Assembly (NCBI RefSeq): GCF_000091305.1
Contig: NC_013929.1
Coordinates: 6,510,001-6,574,000 of the forward strand
Length of the DNA: 64,000 nucleotides
Source of the DNA: Streptomyces scabiei 87.22
GTDB lineage: Bacteria > Actinomycetota > Actinomycetes > Streptomycetales > Streptomycetaceae
Direction of reading: 5' to 3'
In this document: piece after piece, positions 16,745 to 24,527 of the stretch
Layout of the letters: each line of letters starts with the position of its first letter
Position numbering within the stretch: the stretch's first letter is position 1
Notes under the pieces: generated by a model
What the model was told of the DNA's origin: nothing
The model's database searches: none
What the model saw: only the letters and a program-made list of their open reading frames with translations
Position numbers and translations under genes: made by a program

Positions 16745-18718
16745 TCATCGCATCCGCACCGCCCGCGTCATCGCCTCCGCCGCCAGCGTGATCGCCGCCG
16801 CCCGGGTCTCCCGGCCCAGCAGCGCGGTCCGGATGGGGCCGCCCTGGGCGAGATGACGGTCGTAGGGGACGGGGACGACGTGGACGCCGGACTCCTTGAG
16901 GTGGGCGACGGCCGTGTCACGGTCGAGGGTGACGTCCGGGGAGGTGGCGGTCAGCGCGACGACGGTGGAGCCGAGCGCCGCGTGCGGCAGTCGGCCGAGC
17001 CAGTCCAGCACCTGGCGGGTGCCGTTGACGCCCTCGGCGGTCATCGGCGCGACGACCACGCGCGCGTGGGCCGTGTCCATCGCCGTACGGGCCACCTCGC
17101 CCGGCAGGGTCTCGCAGTCCACCACGGTCACGGCGAAGTAGCGGCGCAGGGCGAGGGTCACCGTGCGGTACGTGCGGATGTCCAGCGGGGCCCCGACCCG
17201 GCCCTGGCTGCCGGGCAGCAGCCAGCCGCCGTCGGACACCGGCACCAGGTACCCGGTGACATCGGTGAGCTGCATCGCCGGGTTGACGATCCGCGCCAGA
17301 TCGGCCGCGGCCCAGCGCACCGAGTCGGCGCCCATCCGCACCGGGAGCGTGCCGAGGGCGGCGTCCGCCTCCATGGTGAGCACCGGGTCGTGCCGGTAGT
17401 GGTTGAACGTCCGCCCCAGCAGCGCGGCCGTCGTCGACTTACCCACCCCGCCCCGGATCGACGTCACGGCGATCACCCGCCCCGTCGTCACCGGCTGCTG
17501 CAGCTCCCGCGCGATCCGCGTCTCCTCGGCCACGTCCTGCGCGGCGGAGGAGGCGAGCTTACGGATCGACCGCCCGGTACGCCGCACCACGGAGTCCCCG
17601 TGCTGCGGCCGCCCGAGCGCGTGCGCGAGCCGGGGGTCGATGGTGGGCACGGAGTCGGGCGCCCGCAGAGGCGTCTGCGGCGCCCGCGCCCCCCGCCCCA
17701 CCGGCACCCCGGACGAACCTCCGTCCCCCGGCACGGGCCCCTCCGGGGGCTGAGCGGCGAAGAAGGTCTGAGCCGGCGGGTGTTCGACCGGCGTCGACCG
17801 TACGGGCGGCTGCCCTGGGGGGGTTGCCTGTACGGGCGGCCGGGCATCGTGCCGCGGTTGCGCGGGGGGTGCCTGCTGAACCGGCGGCTGCGTGGGGGGC
17901 ACCTGCTGCCCCGGCCGCTGTGCGGCGGGCCCCGGCGGGATGGGCTGCTGCGTGCCGGGCGTGTCCTGTCCGGACGCCCAGGTGCCGTGCCCCGGCTGCA
18001 GCGGAGGCTGCGCGGCGGGCGTCGCCCGTACGGGCTGCTGCCCGGGGGGAGTTGCCTGTACGGGTGGCCGGGCGTCGTGCCGCGGCTGCGCGGGGGGTGC
18101 GTGTTGTTCGGGCTGCTGTGCGGTGGGCTCGGGCTGTACGGGTCGCTGTGCGCCGGGCGTGCCCTGCTCGGACGCCCGGGTGCCGTGGCCCGGCTGTGCC
18201 GGTGGCTGCGCGGTGGGCATCGTTTGCGCCTGCTGTACAGGCGGCTGCGCGGTGGGTGCTTGCTGCTCGGGCTGCGGGGCGCCGGGCGTGCCCTGCTCGG
18301 ACGCCCGGGTGCCGTGGCCCGGCTGTGCCGGTGGCTGCGCGGCGGGCATGGTCTGCCCCGGCTGCGCGGGCGGCGCCGTCGGCCCCGGCCGTTGTGCGCC
18401 CGGCGCCGGTGCCTCCCCGGCCGCCGGGCCGTACTCCGGTGCCCGCCGCGCGGACCTCCCGCTTCCGGCGAGCCCCGGCTCCCCGGCCGCCCCCGGCGCC
18501 ACCGTGCCGCCGGACGCATCCGGCGCTCCCGACCCAGCCGCCTCCCCGGGCCCCTCCGCCGACTCGGGCGGCACGGACCGCACCAGCCTCAGCGTCGGCT
18601 CGCCCCGTCGGGCGGGGGTGGCCGGCGGGGCGGGGGCGGTGTCGTCGCCCCCGGGTGCCGGTTCCTGCCCGCCCAGCTCGCGCAGCACATCCCGCTGCCA
18701 GTCCCCTGCCTGCGCCAT
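16745..18718 (-). CDS. EspI-like proline/glutamine-rich protein with MinD/ParA-type ATPase domain
   Basis: The 657-residue protein starts at ATG 18718 (MAQAGDWQRDVLRELGG), 16 bases after the eccD stop. Residues ~40-380 are low-complexity Pro/Gln/Ala sequence with repeated blocks: PGHGTRASEQGTPGA occurs twice, and RHDARPPVQATPPGQ occurs twice. The C-terminal ~250 residues are a deviant Walker A ATPase, SIRGGVGKSTTAALLG near residue 423, with VVDCETLPGE as the Walker B region. This layout matches EspI of mycobacterial ESX-1, which has a proline-rich N-terminus and a C-terminal nucleotide-binding domain. Position between eccD and eccC supports a regulatory or assembly role in secretion (inference). 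Confidence 0.8.
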   Translation of the reverse strand: MAQAGDWQRDVLRELGGQEPAPGGDDTAPAPPATPARRGEPTLRLVRSVPPESAEGPGEAAGSGAPDASGGTVAPGAAGEPGLAGSGRSARRAPEYGPAAGEAPAPGAQRPGPTAPPAQPGQTMPAAQPPAQPGHGTRASEQGTPGAPQPEQQAPTAQPPVQQAQTMPTAQPPAQPGHGTRASEQGTPGAQRPVQPEPTAQQPEQHAPPAQPRHDARPPVQATPPGQQPVRATPAAQPPLQPGHGTWASGQDTPGTQQPIPPGPAAQRPGQQVPPTQPPVQQAPPAQPRHDARPPVQATPPGQPPVRSTPVEHPPAQTFFAAQPPEGPVPGDGGSSGVPVGRGARAPQTPLRAPDSVPTIDPRLAHALGRPQHGDSVVRRTGRSIRKLASSAAQDVAEETRIARELQQPVTTGRVIAVTSIRGGVGKSTTAALLGRTFNHYRHDPVLTMEADAALGTLPVRMGADSVRWAAADLARIVNPAMQLTDVTGYLVPVSDGGWLLPGSQGRVGAPLDIRTYRTVTLALRRYFAVTVVDCETLPGEVARTAMDTAHARVVVAPMTAEGVNGTRQVLDWLGRLPHAALGSTVVALTATSPDVTLDRDTAVAHLKESGVHVVPVPYDRHLAQGGPIRTALLGRETRAAAITLAAEAMTRAVRMR

Positions 18719-18734
18719 GTCCGGCCCCCAGCCC

Positions 18735-20132
18735 TTAAGCGAACGTGTCGAGCAGTCGTCCGTACACGCCGAACACTCCGATGAGCAGCGGGAACAGAGT
18801 GATGACGCCGATGGATTCGAGGGTGTCGCCGAACCGCCGGAGCCGTACGCGTACATGCTCGGCGGGCTGCACGGCGAGCACCAGCAGCGGCAGCGCGGCC
18901 AGCGCGGCCAGCACGGCGAGGACGGCGAGCGGACCGGCCGCCCCGCCGGAGTGGTCGAGCCACGCCGAGACCAGCCGCAGCGCGAGCACGGCCGCCGCGC
19001 CGAGCAGCACCACGACCTCGGCGACCAGCGGGAACGCCCGCGCGCGCAGCGCGAGGACGACCATGGTCACCACGGCGAGCAGCACCGTCCACGTGGTGGG
19101 CGCGCGCAGCGCGAACACCCCGGCCACGGTCGAGGAGACCGCCATCGTCACCGTCGCCAGCGCCAGCCCCCGGTGGGTGGCGGTCAGCGCCGCCGACACC
19201 TGGAAGCGGCTCACGGAGGTGCCGCCGGAGCGCCGGTCGTCCAGACCGGAGAGACCCGAGGCCATCAGCGCCAGCCGGGGCAGCAGCCCGAGCACCACCA
19301 CGCAGACCACCGCGAGAACGGCCCCCGCCTCGGCCTGTTCCGCCGCCGTCGGCGACCCCGTTCCCGAGACGGCCGCGGCGACCCCCAGCCAGCAGACCGA
19401 GATCCCGCCGAGCGCCCCCGCCCCGACCAGGCCACCCCGTCCGAGCGGGGTGAACAGCCCGAGCAGGGCCAGCGTGCCGACCCCGGCCGCGGCCAGGGCC
19501 GCGAGCCGCGCCGTCCCGGACCAGTCCTGCGCCTCCGCCGACGTCCACGCGCCGAGCAGCCCCAGAGCACCCGCCGTCGCGATCAGGGTCGTCGCCAGGC
19601 CCCGCTTCCCGGCCCGCCCCAGCAGCGCGCCCGCGAGCGCGGCCACCAGCGCGACACCGAGCAGCGTGGCGGCGACCACCCCGGGCTCGTACGCGGTCCG
19701 TGCGAACACCCCGGCGGCCACGGCCCAGCCGACCGTGGCGAACCCGGCGGTCATCCGGCGCGTGGCCGGCCGCCAGCGCCCGCCGCGGGCGTCGAGATCG
19801 TCGGCCGCCTCGTCCGTGACGTCGTGCACGACGGGCGCCGACGGCGCGTCCTCGGCCCGGACGAGCCGCAGGACGGCCCCGTCCGGGACCCCGGCCGACT
19901 CCAGCGTGCTGTCGTGGGCCAGCGCGGAACCGTCCGCGGTGACCAGATGCCGCAACTCGGGCCGGCTGCCGACCCGGTCGTCCAGCAGCCGCATGATCTC
20001 CGGCAGCAGCAGCCCGACTTCTTCACGCGAGGGCAGCACGAGGTCCACCCGCCGCCGCTCACCGACCAGCGTGACCCGGCTGAGCGCGCTCCGCGCCCCG
20101 CCCGTGGCCTGCCCCAACGTCCCCGTAGACAT
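18735..20132 (-). CDS. eccD: Type VII secretion integral membrane protein EccD
   Basis: The 465-residue protein starts at ATG 20132 (MSTGTLGQATGGARSALSRV); the ~85-residue YukD/ubiquitin-like domain (RVTLVGERRRVDLVLPSREE...) lies at the N-terminus and eleven or so hydrophobic helices follow from ~135 (TAGFATVGWAVAAGVFA) to the C-terminus. This is the standard architecture of EccD, the channel component of ESX systems. It sits 16 bases downstream of the small membrane protein gene and 16 bases upstream of the EspI-like gene. The earlier in-frame Met codons overlap the upstream gene and do not encode conserved residues. Confidence 0.9.
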   Translation of the reverse strand: MSTGTLGQATGGARSALSRVTLVGERRRVDLVLPSREEVGLLLPEIMRLLDDRVGSRPELRHLVTADGSALAHDSTLESAGVPDGAVLRLVRAEDAPSAPVVHDVTDEAADDLDARGGRWRPATRRMTAGFATVGWAVAAGVFARTAYEPGVVAATLLGVALVAALAGALLGRAGKRGLATTLIATAGALGLLGAWTSAEAQDWSGTARLAALAAAGVGTLALLGLFTPLGRGGLVGAGALGGISVCWLGVAAAVSGTGSPTAAEQAEAGAVLAVVCVVVLGLLPRLALMASGLSGLDDRRSGGTSVSRFQVSAALTATHRGLALATVTMAVSSTVAGVFALRAPTTWTVLLAVVTMVVLALRARAFPLVAEVVVLLGAAAVLALRLVSAWLDHSGGAAGPLAVLAVLAALAALPLLVLAVQPAEHVRVRLRRFGDTLESIGVITLFPLLIGVFGVYGRLLDTFA

Positions 20133-20148
20133 CACGCGATCGAACCTA

Positions 20149-20454
20149 TCACCGGGTAGAAGTGCTGGTCGGGGCCGTGGAGACCGCTGTGGAGACAGAG
20201 GGGGAAGGGGTGCCGGACGGCTGCACCGAACCCCCGTACGGGCTCTTGCCGATGATGCGGTTCGACACGAACGACCACCCCACACACCCCGCGCACAGCA
20301 CCGCCGCGATGACGATCCCGGCGAAGACCTTCCCGATCCGTTCGTCCACCGAGCGCCGCTGCCGCTGCGCCCCGAACAGCAGGGCGTCCCGCAGCCGTCG
20401 GCGCCGCACCGACACCGACTCCAGCAACTGGCTGTCGTAATCCTGCGCTGCCAC
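20149..20454 (-). CDS. Small single-helix membrane protein of the type VII locus, not recognised
   Basis: 101 residues from GTG 20454. Layout: a charged, Arg-rich cytoplasmic N-terminus (SVRRRRLRDALLFGAQRQ), one membrane helix near 45-66 (VFAGIVIAAVLCAGCVGWSF), then a short Ser/Thr/Pro-rich tail. The basic N-terminus plus single helix resembles the beginning of EccB, but the large periplasmic domain of EccB is absent, so I do not call it EccB. Its position between the WXG100 genes and eccD argues for a secretion-complex part. No strong ribosome binding site is visible. Confidence 0.7.
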   Translation of the reverse strand: MAAQDYDSQLLESVSVRRRRLRDALLFGAQRQRRSVDERIGKVFAGIVIAAVLCAGCVGWSFVSNRIIGKSPYGGSVQPSGTPSPSVSTAVSTAPTSTSTR

Positions 20455-20516
20455 GGCTACGGAACCCCGTTCACGTCTCTGTCACTCGATTCACCGGCCG
20501 CCGGCCGGCCGCCCGG

Positions 20517-20828
20517 TCAGCCGATCTGGTCGACCGCCGCGCGGGCCTTCGCCAGGGTGGACTGGGCGGTCCCGTCGTTCTGTTCGAGCGTGGTGCGTAC
20601 CAGGCGGATGATCTCGCGGACCTCGCCCGCGGCCTTCTTCCAGCGCTCTTCCTTGCCGTGGTAGTCGTCCGAGACGCCGTCGGCCTGGAACTCGGTCATC
20701 GCGGCCTTGACGGCGGCGTCACGGTCGCCGAGGACCCGCTCCAGCTGTCCCACGATCGTGCCGAGCGCGGTCTGCACCTCGCCGGAGGCGCCGGTGTCGT
20801 ACGAACGGCGGTCCTGGTTCTGAGCCAT
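20517..20828 (-). CDS. WXG100/ESAT-6-like secreted protein (YxG variant)
   Basis: 103 residues, helical hairpin size. The turn motif is Y56-H-G58 instead of W-x-G, followed by KEERWKKAAGEVREI, a pattern I associate with the pore-forming ESAT-6 subgroup. No signal peptide, as expected for a type VII substrate. The usual C-terminal YxxxD/E export signal is not evident (tail AKARAAVDQIG). It is the second gene of the locus, 33 bases after its partner; by family the two could form a heterodimer that is exported by EccC. Confidence 0.82.
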   Translation of the reverse strand: MAQNQDRRSYDTGASGEVQTALGTIVGQLERVLGDRDAAVKAAMTEFQADGVSDDYHGKEERWKKAAGEVREIIRLVRTTLEQNDGTAQSTLAKARAAVDQIG

Positions 20829-20861
20829 GAGTACTTCCCCCTCGTTCCTGCTCGTCGCTGG

Positions 20862-21194
20862 TTATCGGGCGCCGAAACGGGCCGCGTCGAAGTTGGCCAG
20901 GCCCATGTTCTGGTTGGCGTTGTCCTGGGACTCCACGTCACCGGTGCCGAACGCGTTGTCCATGCCCGACTGACCGCCCAGGATCGCGGCGAGCGAGCCG
21001 TTCAGATCCGCGGTGATCTCGTCCGCCCGGTTCTTGAACGAGTCGAACGCCAGCTTGCCCGCGCCGTTGAACTTGCCCTCCAGCGGTTCCGCCGCGCTGA
21101 TCAGCAGCTGGATCAGGGTTCCGAGGTCGTCGCTCGATCCGAGCGTGCTCTTGCCGAGGTCCGCCAGGGTCGTCGACCCCATGTCGAACTTCAC
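20862..21194 (-). CDS. WXG100-like protein (FxG variant), first gene of the type VII locus
   Basis: 110 residues from GTG 21194, chosen because GGGGGTGG lies upstream and the peptide MKFDMGSTTLADLGKST starts cleanly. Residues ~24-80 form two helices separated by F42-N-G44, an FxG form of the WXG turn (AAEPLEGKFNGAGKLAFDSF). The C-terminus is longer than usual and Asn/Gly-rich (NANQNMGLANFDAARFGAR). No signal peptide. Likely partner of the next gene. No typical YxxxD/E tail. Confidence 0.75.
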   Translation of the reverse strand: MKFDMGSTTLADLGKSTLGSSDDLGTLIQLLISAAEPLEGKFNGAGKLAFDSFKNRADEITADLNGSLAAILGGQSGMDNAFGTGDVESQDNANQNMGLANFDAARFGAR

Positions 21195-21581
21195 GTCGTG
21201 TCCACCCCCGTGTGTCGGTTCACCTACGTCTCGAACATGCTCTCCCACAACCCGTTGCACCCGCAACGCGCTTGCCGGTGAAGTGACACCATCGGGACAT
21301 AATTCGAACAGTCTTGTGCCGCCTCCTCAATGGCCGTGCTGCCGCCCCGCGTTGGCATACCAAAGAAATTCCGCACCCGGTGCAACCCTCCCGGCACTCC
21401 GAGTGTCGTAAGTGGCATCAGGGCGTTCCGGCGGGGGATCCGGGGGGATCGCGGGAGTCCTGACGGGGAGGGGAGAGCCGAGGGGCCCGGTCCATGGACC
21501 GGGCCCCTCGAAACGTTCGCGCGCACCCCCGCGGAAACGCCCCGCTCAACAGCAGCAACCGCCGCCGCGGAAGCGACTCCC
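21195..21581. other. Intergenic region between rbsD and the type VII locus
   Basis: 387 bases without a credible gene. It should hold the promoter of the minus-strand type VII operon; no consensus promoter stands out. Apart from the palindrome at 21479-21510 I see no structure. Confidence 0.5.
21479..21510. terminator. 32-bp perfect palindrome downstream of rbsD
   Basis: The half-site CGAGGGGCCCGGTCCA is followed immediately by its exact reverse complement (21495-21510). In RNA it would give a strong hairpin ~70 bases after the rbsD stop, so a terminator is the likeliest reading; there is no U-tract. Confidence 0.6.
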
Positions 21582-21884
21582 TCAGAAGAACACCCCGCAC
21601 CGCAGCAGCACGTTCGCGTACGGCCGTGCCTCCCCGGTCCACACGATCAGCCGCGCGCCGGCCGCCGGCTCCTTCAACGTCTCGTGCGTGACCGGTTCCA
21701 GGTCGGGGAAGCGGTCCTCCAGCACCTCCGCGAAGGACGGCACCCCGGCGCGGAACGCCAGGCCGACCAGCCTCGGCCCGTCCGGCACCGGCATCCCCGC
21801 GTCGCACACCGGCACCCCGTGCCCGTGCCCCGACTCGGCGACCGCGCCCGCCGGCTGACGGTTGAGTGTCCCGGACCGTTTCAG
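21582..21884 (-). pseudogene. rbsD: rbsD (D-ribose pyranase) with internal deletion and probable CTG start
   Basis: The frame encodes (M)KRSGTLNRQPAGAVAESGHG, then VCDAGMPVPDGPRLVGLAFR, AGVPSFAEVL, EDRFPDLEPVTHETLK and TGEARPYANVLLRCGVFF: the D-ribose pyranase family in the right order. The protein is only ~100 residues instead of ~130 because about 30 residues between FAEVL and the RFPDLE block are missing in frame. The conserved GH near the N-terminus, the later H in VTHE and the YAN motif remain. There is no ATG, GTG or TTG at the expected position; CTG 21884 overlaps the rbsK stop (CTGA) and has GGAGGAGGT 9 bases upstream. The enzyme would interconvert pyranose and furanose ribose for RbsK; activity after the deletion is doubtful. 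Confidence 0.7.
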
Positions 21885-22780
21885 AGCGCCTCGACCTCCT
21901 CCGCCGTCGGGAACGACACCTGCGCCCCGGCCCGGGTGACGGCGACGGCCCCCACCCGGGCCGCGTACGCGGCGGCCTCGGCCGGCTCCGCGCCCGCACC
22001 CAGCCGCCACGCCAGCGCCGCCGTGAACGCGTCCCCGGCCCCCGTGGTGTCCACGGCGTCCACCTTCACGGCCGCCACCCGCACGCTCCGCCCGGCGCCG
22101 GCCACGAGCGCCCCCTCCGCGCCCAGCGTCACCACCACCGAACGCGGCCCGAGCGCCAGCAGTGCCCGCGCCCACTCCTCCGGCGAACCCGTCAGCTCAC
22201 CGCCGACGATGACCCGCGCCTCGTGCTCGTTGACGATCAGCGGATCACAGGCGGCCAGCACCTCGGCGGGCAACTCCCGGGGCGGCGACGGGTTCAGCAC
22301 GAACCGCGTGCCCTCCGGCAGCCGCCGTACGACCTCCACCACCGTCTCCAACGGGATCTCCAACTGCGCCGAGACCACCCGCGAGGCCCGCAGCAGCGCG
22401 TCCGCCGCCCGTACGTCCTCGGGGGTCAGCCTTCCGTTGGCGCCCGGCGACACCACGATGCTGTTGTCGCCCGACGGGTCCACCGTGATCAGCGCGACCC
22501 CGGTGGGCGCCCCGCCCACCAGCACCCCCGCCGTGTCGACCCCGGCCGCGCGCTGCGAGTCCAGCAGCAGCCGCCCGTGGCCGTCGTCGCCGACCCGCGC
22601 CAGCAGCGCCGTACGCGCCCCGAGCCGGGCCGCCGCGACGGCCTGGTTGGCGCCCTTGCCGCCCGGATGCACGGCCAGGTCGGAACCGAGCACGGTCTCC
22701 CCGGCCCCCGGCCGCCGCTCGACGCCGATCACCAGGTCGGCGTTGGCCGATCCCACGACCAGGAGGTCGTAGTCGTACAT
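21881..22780 (-). CDS. rbsK: Ribokinase RbsK (PfkB family)
   Basis: The 299-residue cytosolic kinase phosphorylates D-ribose to ribose 5-phosphate. The N-terminus MYDYDLLVVGSANADLVIGV, the first PfkB signature GGKGANQAVAAARLG (~38-52) and the second, DTTGAGDAFTAALAW (~245, with the catalytic Asp in GAGD), are all intact, as is the NPSPPREL region. ATG 22780 is followed by normal codon use. It lies 191 bases downstream of the truncated rbsB and overlaps rbsD. Because rbsB has lost its 5' end, rbsK may depend on a new promoter. Confidence 0.92.
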   Translation of the reverse strand: MYDYDLLVVGSANADLVIGVERRPGAGETVLGSDLAVHPGGKGANQAVAAARLGARTALLARVGDDGHGRLLLDSQRAAGVDTAGVLVGGAPTGVALITVDPSGDNSIVVSPGANGRLTPEDVRAADALLRASRVVSAQLEIPLETVVEVVRRLPEGTRFVLNPSPPRELPAEVLAACDPLIVNEHEARVIVGGELTGSPEEWARALLALGPRSVVVTLGAEGALVAGAGRSVRVAAVKVDAVDTTGAGDAFTAALAWRLGAGAEPAEAAAYAARVGAVAVTRAGAQVSFPTAEEVEAL

Positions 22781-22971
22781 GATCCATCTCCCTGTGCAGG
22801 TGTACTGGGGCCGCCCGGCGGCCGGTCGCGCCGACGGGCGGAACGGTCGGGACCCGCGGCGAAACCGTAGGACCCGGAACGATCAAGACTCCCCGGCGGA
22901 ACCGAAGGACCCGGAAAGGCCGAGGCGGCCGGACGGAGCGCGTGCGCTCCCCGTCCGGCCACCGCATCGTG

Positions 22972-23760
22972 TCAGCCGCCGAACCCGGCCACGTTCTCCG
23001 ACGTGACCACCTTCACCGGCACCATCACCGACTTCGCGACCTTCCCGCCCTCGGCGGCCTTCACGGCGTTGCGCACGGCGATCCGGCCGAGTTCGGTGGG
23101 CTGCTGCGCGACCGACGCGTACAGCGTGCCCGCCTTGACGGCCTTCAGCCCGTCGGCCGTGCCGTCGAAGCCGATGACCTGTACGGACTTCCCGGCCTTG
23201 GAGCCGAGCGCCTTGATCGCGCCGAGCGCCATCTCGTCGTTCTCCGCGAAGACGCCGTCGACACCGGCGTTGGCCTGCAGCATGTTCGTCATCACGTCGA
23301 GGCCCTTGGTGCGGTCCCAGTCGGCGGGCTGCTCGGCGAGGACCTTGATGCCCGGGTAGTCCTTCAGTCCCTCGGCGAAGCCGGCGCCGCGCTCCCGGCC
23401 GGCGGAGGTGCCCGCCTGGCCCTGGAGGATGACGATCTCGCCCTTGCCGCCCAGCTTCTCCGCGAGCGCCTTCGCGGCCAGCTTCCCTCCGCTGACGTTG
23501 TCGGAGGCGACGAGCGCGGCCGTGTTCGCGCCGTTCACCGCGCGGTCGACGGCCACCAGCGGGATGTCCGCCTTGTCGACGGCCTTCGCCGCCGGGGTCA
23601 CCGCGTCGGAGTCCACCGGGTTGACGATGATCGTGCCGAGGCCCTCGCTGGTGAAGTTCTGCAGCTGGTTGGCCTGCTGCGAGGCGTCGTTCTGCGCGTC
23701 GGTGACGGACAGGTCCACGCTCAGCTTCTTCGCCTCGTCCTGGGCGCCCGCGGCGTGTAC
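22972..23760 (-). pseudogene. rbsB: rbsB (ribose-binding protein) lacking its 5' end
   Basis: From about 23745 down to the stop the frame is a good periplasmic ribose-binding protein: GAQDEAKKLSVDLSVTDAQN, QNFTSEGLGTIIVNPVDSD, DIPLVAVDRAVNGAN, VIGFDGTADGLKAVKAGTLY and VTSENVAGFGG. Missing are the signal peptide, lipobox and the first ~50 residues of the mature protein. Further upstream the frame is open but gives Arg/Ser/Pro-rich sequence with no start near the conserved part. A LacI-type operator sits directly at the breakpoint (23768-23781). A deletion that removed the front of the operon (regulator, rbsA, rbsC and the 5' part of rbsB) explains this. Confidence 0.75.
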
Positions 23761-23767
23761 GGAGGAT

Positions 23768-23781
23768 TGGAATCGATTACA
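23768..23781. promoter_or_regulatory. LacI-family operator
   Basis: TGGAATCGATTACA is a near-perfect palindrome around a central CG (TGxAATCGATTxCA), the form bound by LacI/GalR-family regulators such as RbsR. It now lies only ~20 bases from the middle of the rbsB coding sequence, so it marks the old rbs promoter region. Confidence 0.6.
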
Positions 23782-23951
23782 CGGCGGGGAAACAGGAGGC
23801 CGGCGGTGGCTGGAATCCAATCGTGACCGGGGCGCGTGAGGTGACCGCCGAGGCGCTTGAGGTGACCGGCCGGGAGAATCCCGCGAGCCGCGATGAGTCC
23901 GGCGGCGTCCGGCGGTCATAGTGACGAACCCGTCACCGAGGAGGACTCCCG

Positions 23952-24515
23952 ATGCGCAGAGTGACCTATTCGATGAACGTCTCGCTCGACGGCTACATCG
24001 TCGGGCCGGACGGAAGCTTCGACTGGTCGGCCCCCGACCCGGAGGTCTTCCGCTTCTGGATCGAGCAGATCCGCGGGGTCGACGTCCATCTGCTGGGGCG
24101 GCGGCTGTACGAGACGATGCTGTACTGGGAGACGGCCGAGCAGGAGGGGGAGCTCGACGATCCCGAGCGCGAGTGGGTGTCGCTCTGGAACCCGCTCCCC
24201 AAGGTGGTCTTCTCCACCACGCTGTCGGAGGTGCGGGGCACCGCCCGCCTGGCCTCCGGCAGCCCGGCGGAGGAGATCGAGCGCCTGCGGGCCGAGCCGG
24301 GCGAGGGCGAGATCGCGATCGGCGGCGCGACGCTGGCCGCCCAGGCGGCCGAGGCGGGCCTCATCGACGAGTACCAGGTCATGCTCTACCCGGTCCTGGT
24401 CGGCGGCGGCATCCCGTTCTTCTCCCGGGACGAGCGCCGGGTGAACCTCGACCTCGTGGAAACCCGCACCTTCGGCTCACGCTTCGTCTTTCTGCGCTAC
24501 CGGGTGGCGAGGTAG
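23952..24515 (+). CDS. Dihydrofolate reductase family protein (RibD C-terminal type)
   Basis: 187 residues, start ATG 23952 with GAGGAGGA 5-7 bases upstream. It begins RRVTYSMNVSLDGYIVGPDG, has HLLGRRLYETMLYW (~45-58), IAIGGATLAAQAAEAGLIDE (~120-140) and VLVGGGIPFF (~150), the motif order of the RibD C-terminal/DHFR-like superfamily in Actinobacteria. By fold it would bind NADPH and reduce an unknown substrate; it is not the housekeeping DHFR. Stand-alone gene between the broken rbs operon and the anti-sigma-like gene on the other strand. Confidence 0.85.
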   Translation: MRRVTYSMNVSLDGYIVGPDGSFDWSAPDPEVFRFWIEQIRGVDVHLLGRRLYETMLYWETAEQEGELDDPEREWVSLWNPLPKVVFSTTLSEVRGTARLASGSPAEEIERLRAEPGEGEIAIGGATLAAQAAEAGLIDEYQVMLYPVLVGGGIPFFSRDERRVNLDLVETRTFGSRFVFLRYRVAR

Positions 24516-24527
24516 CCGCCCCCGGCC

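Noticed and set aside
12742..16791. 1349-residue open frame on the plus strand
   Set aside because: Fully antisense to eccC, whose domains and motifs are clear; composition is Arg/Gln/Gly noise.
20149..20454. Annotation of the 101-residue protein as EccB
   Set aside because: Only the topology of the first ~65 residues is similar; the large periplasmic domain is missing.
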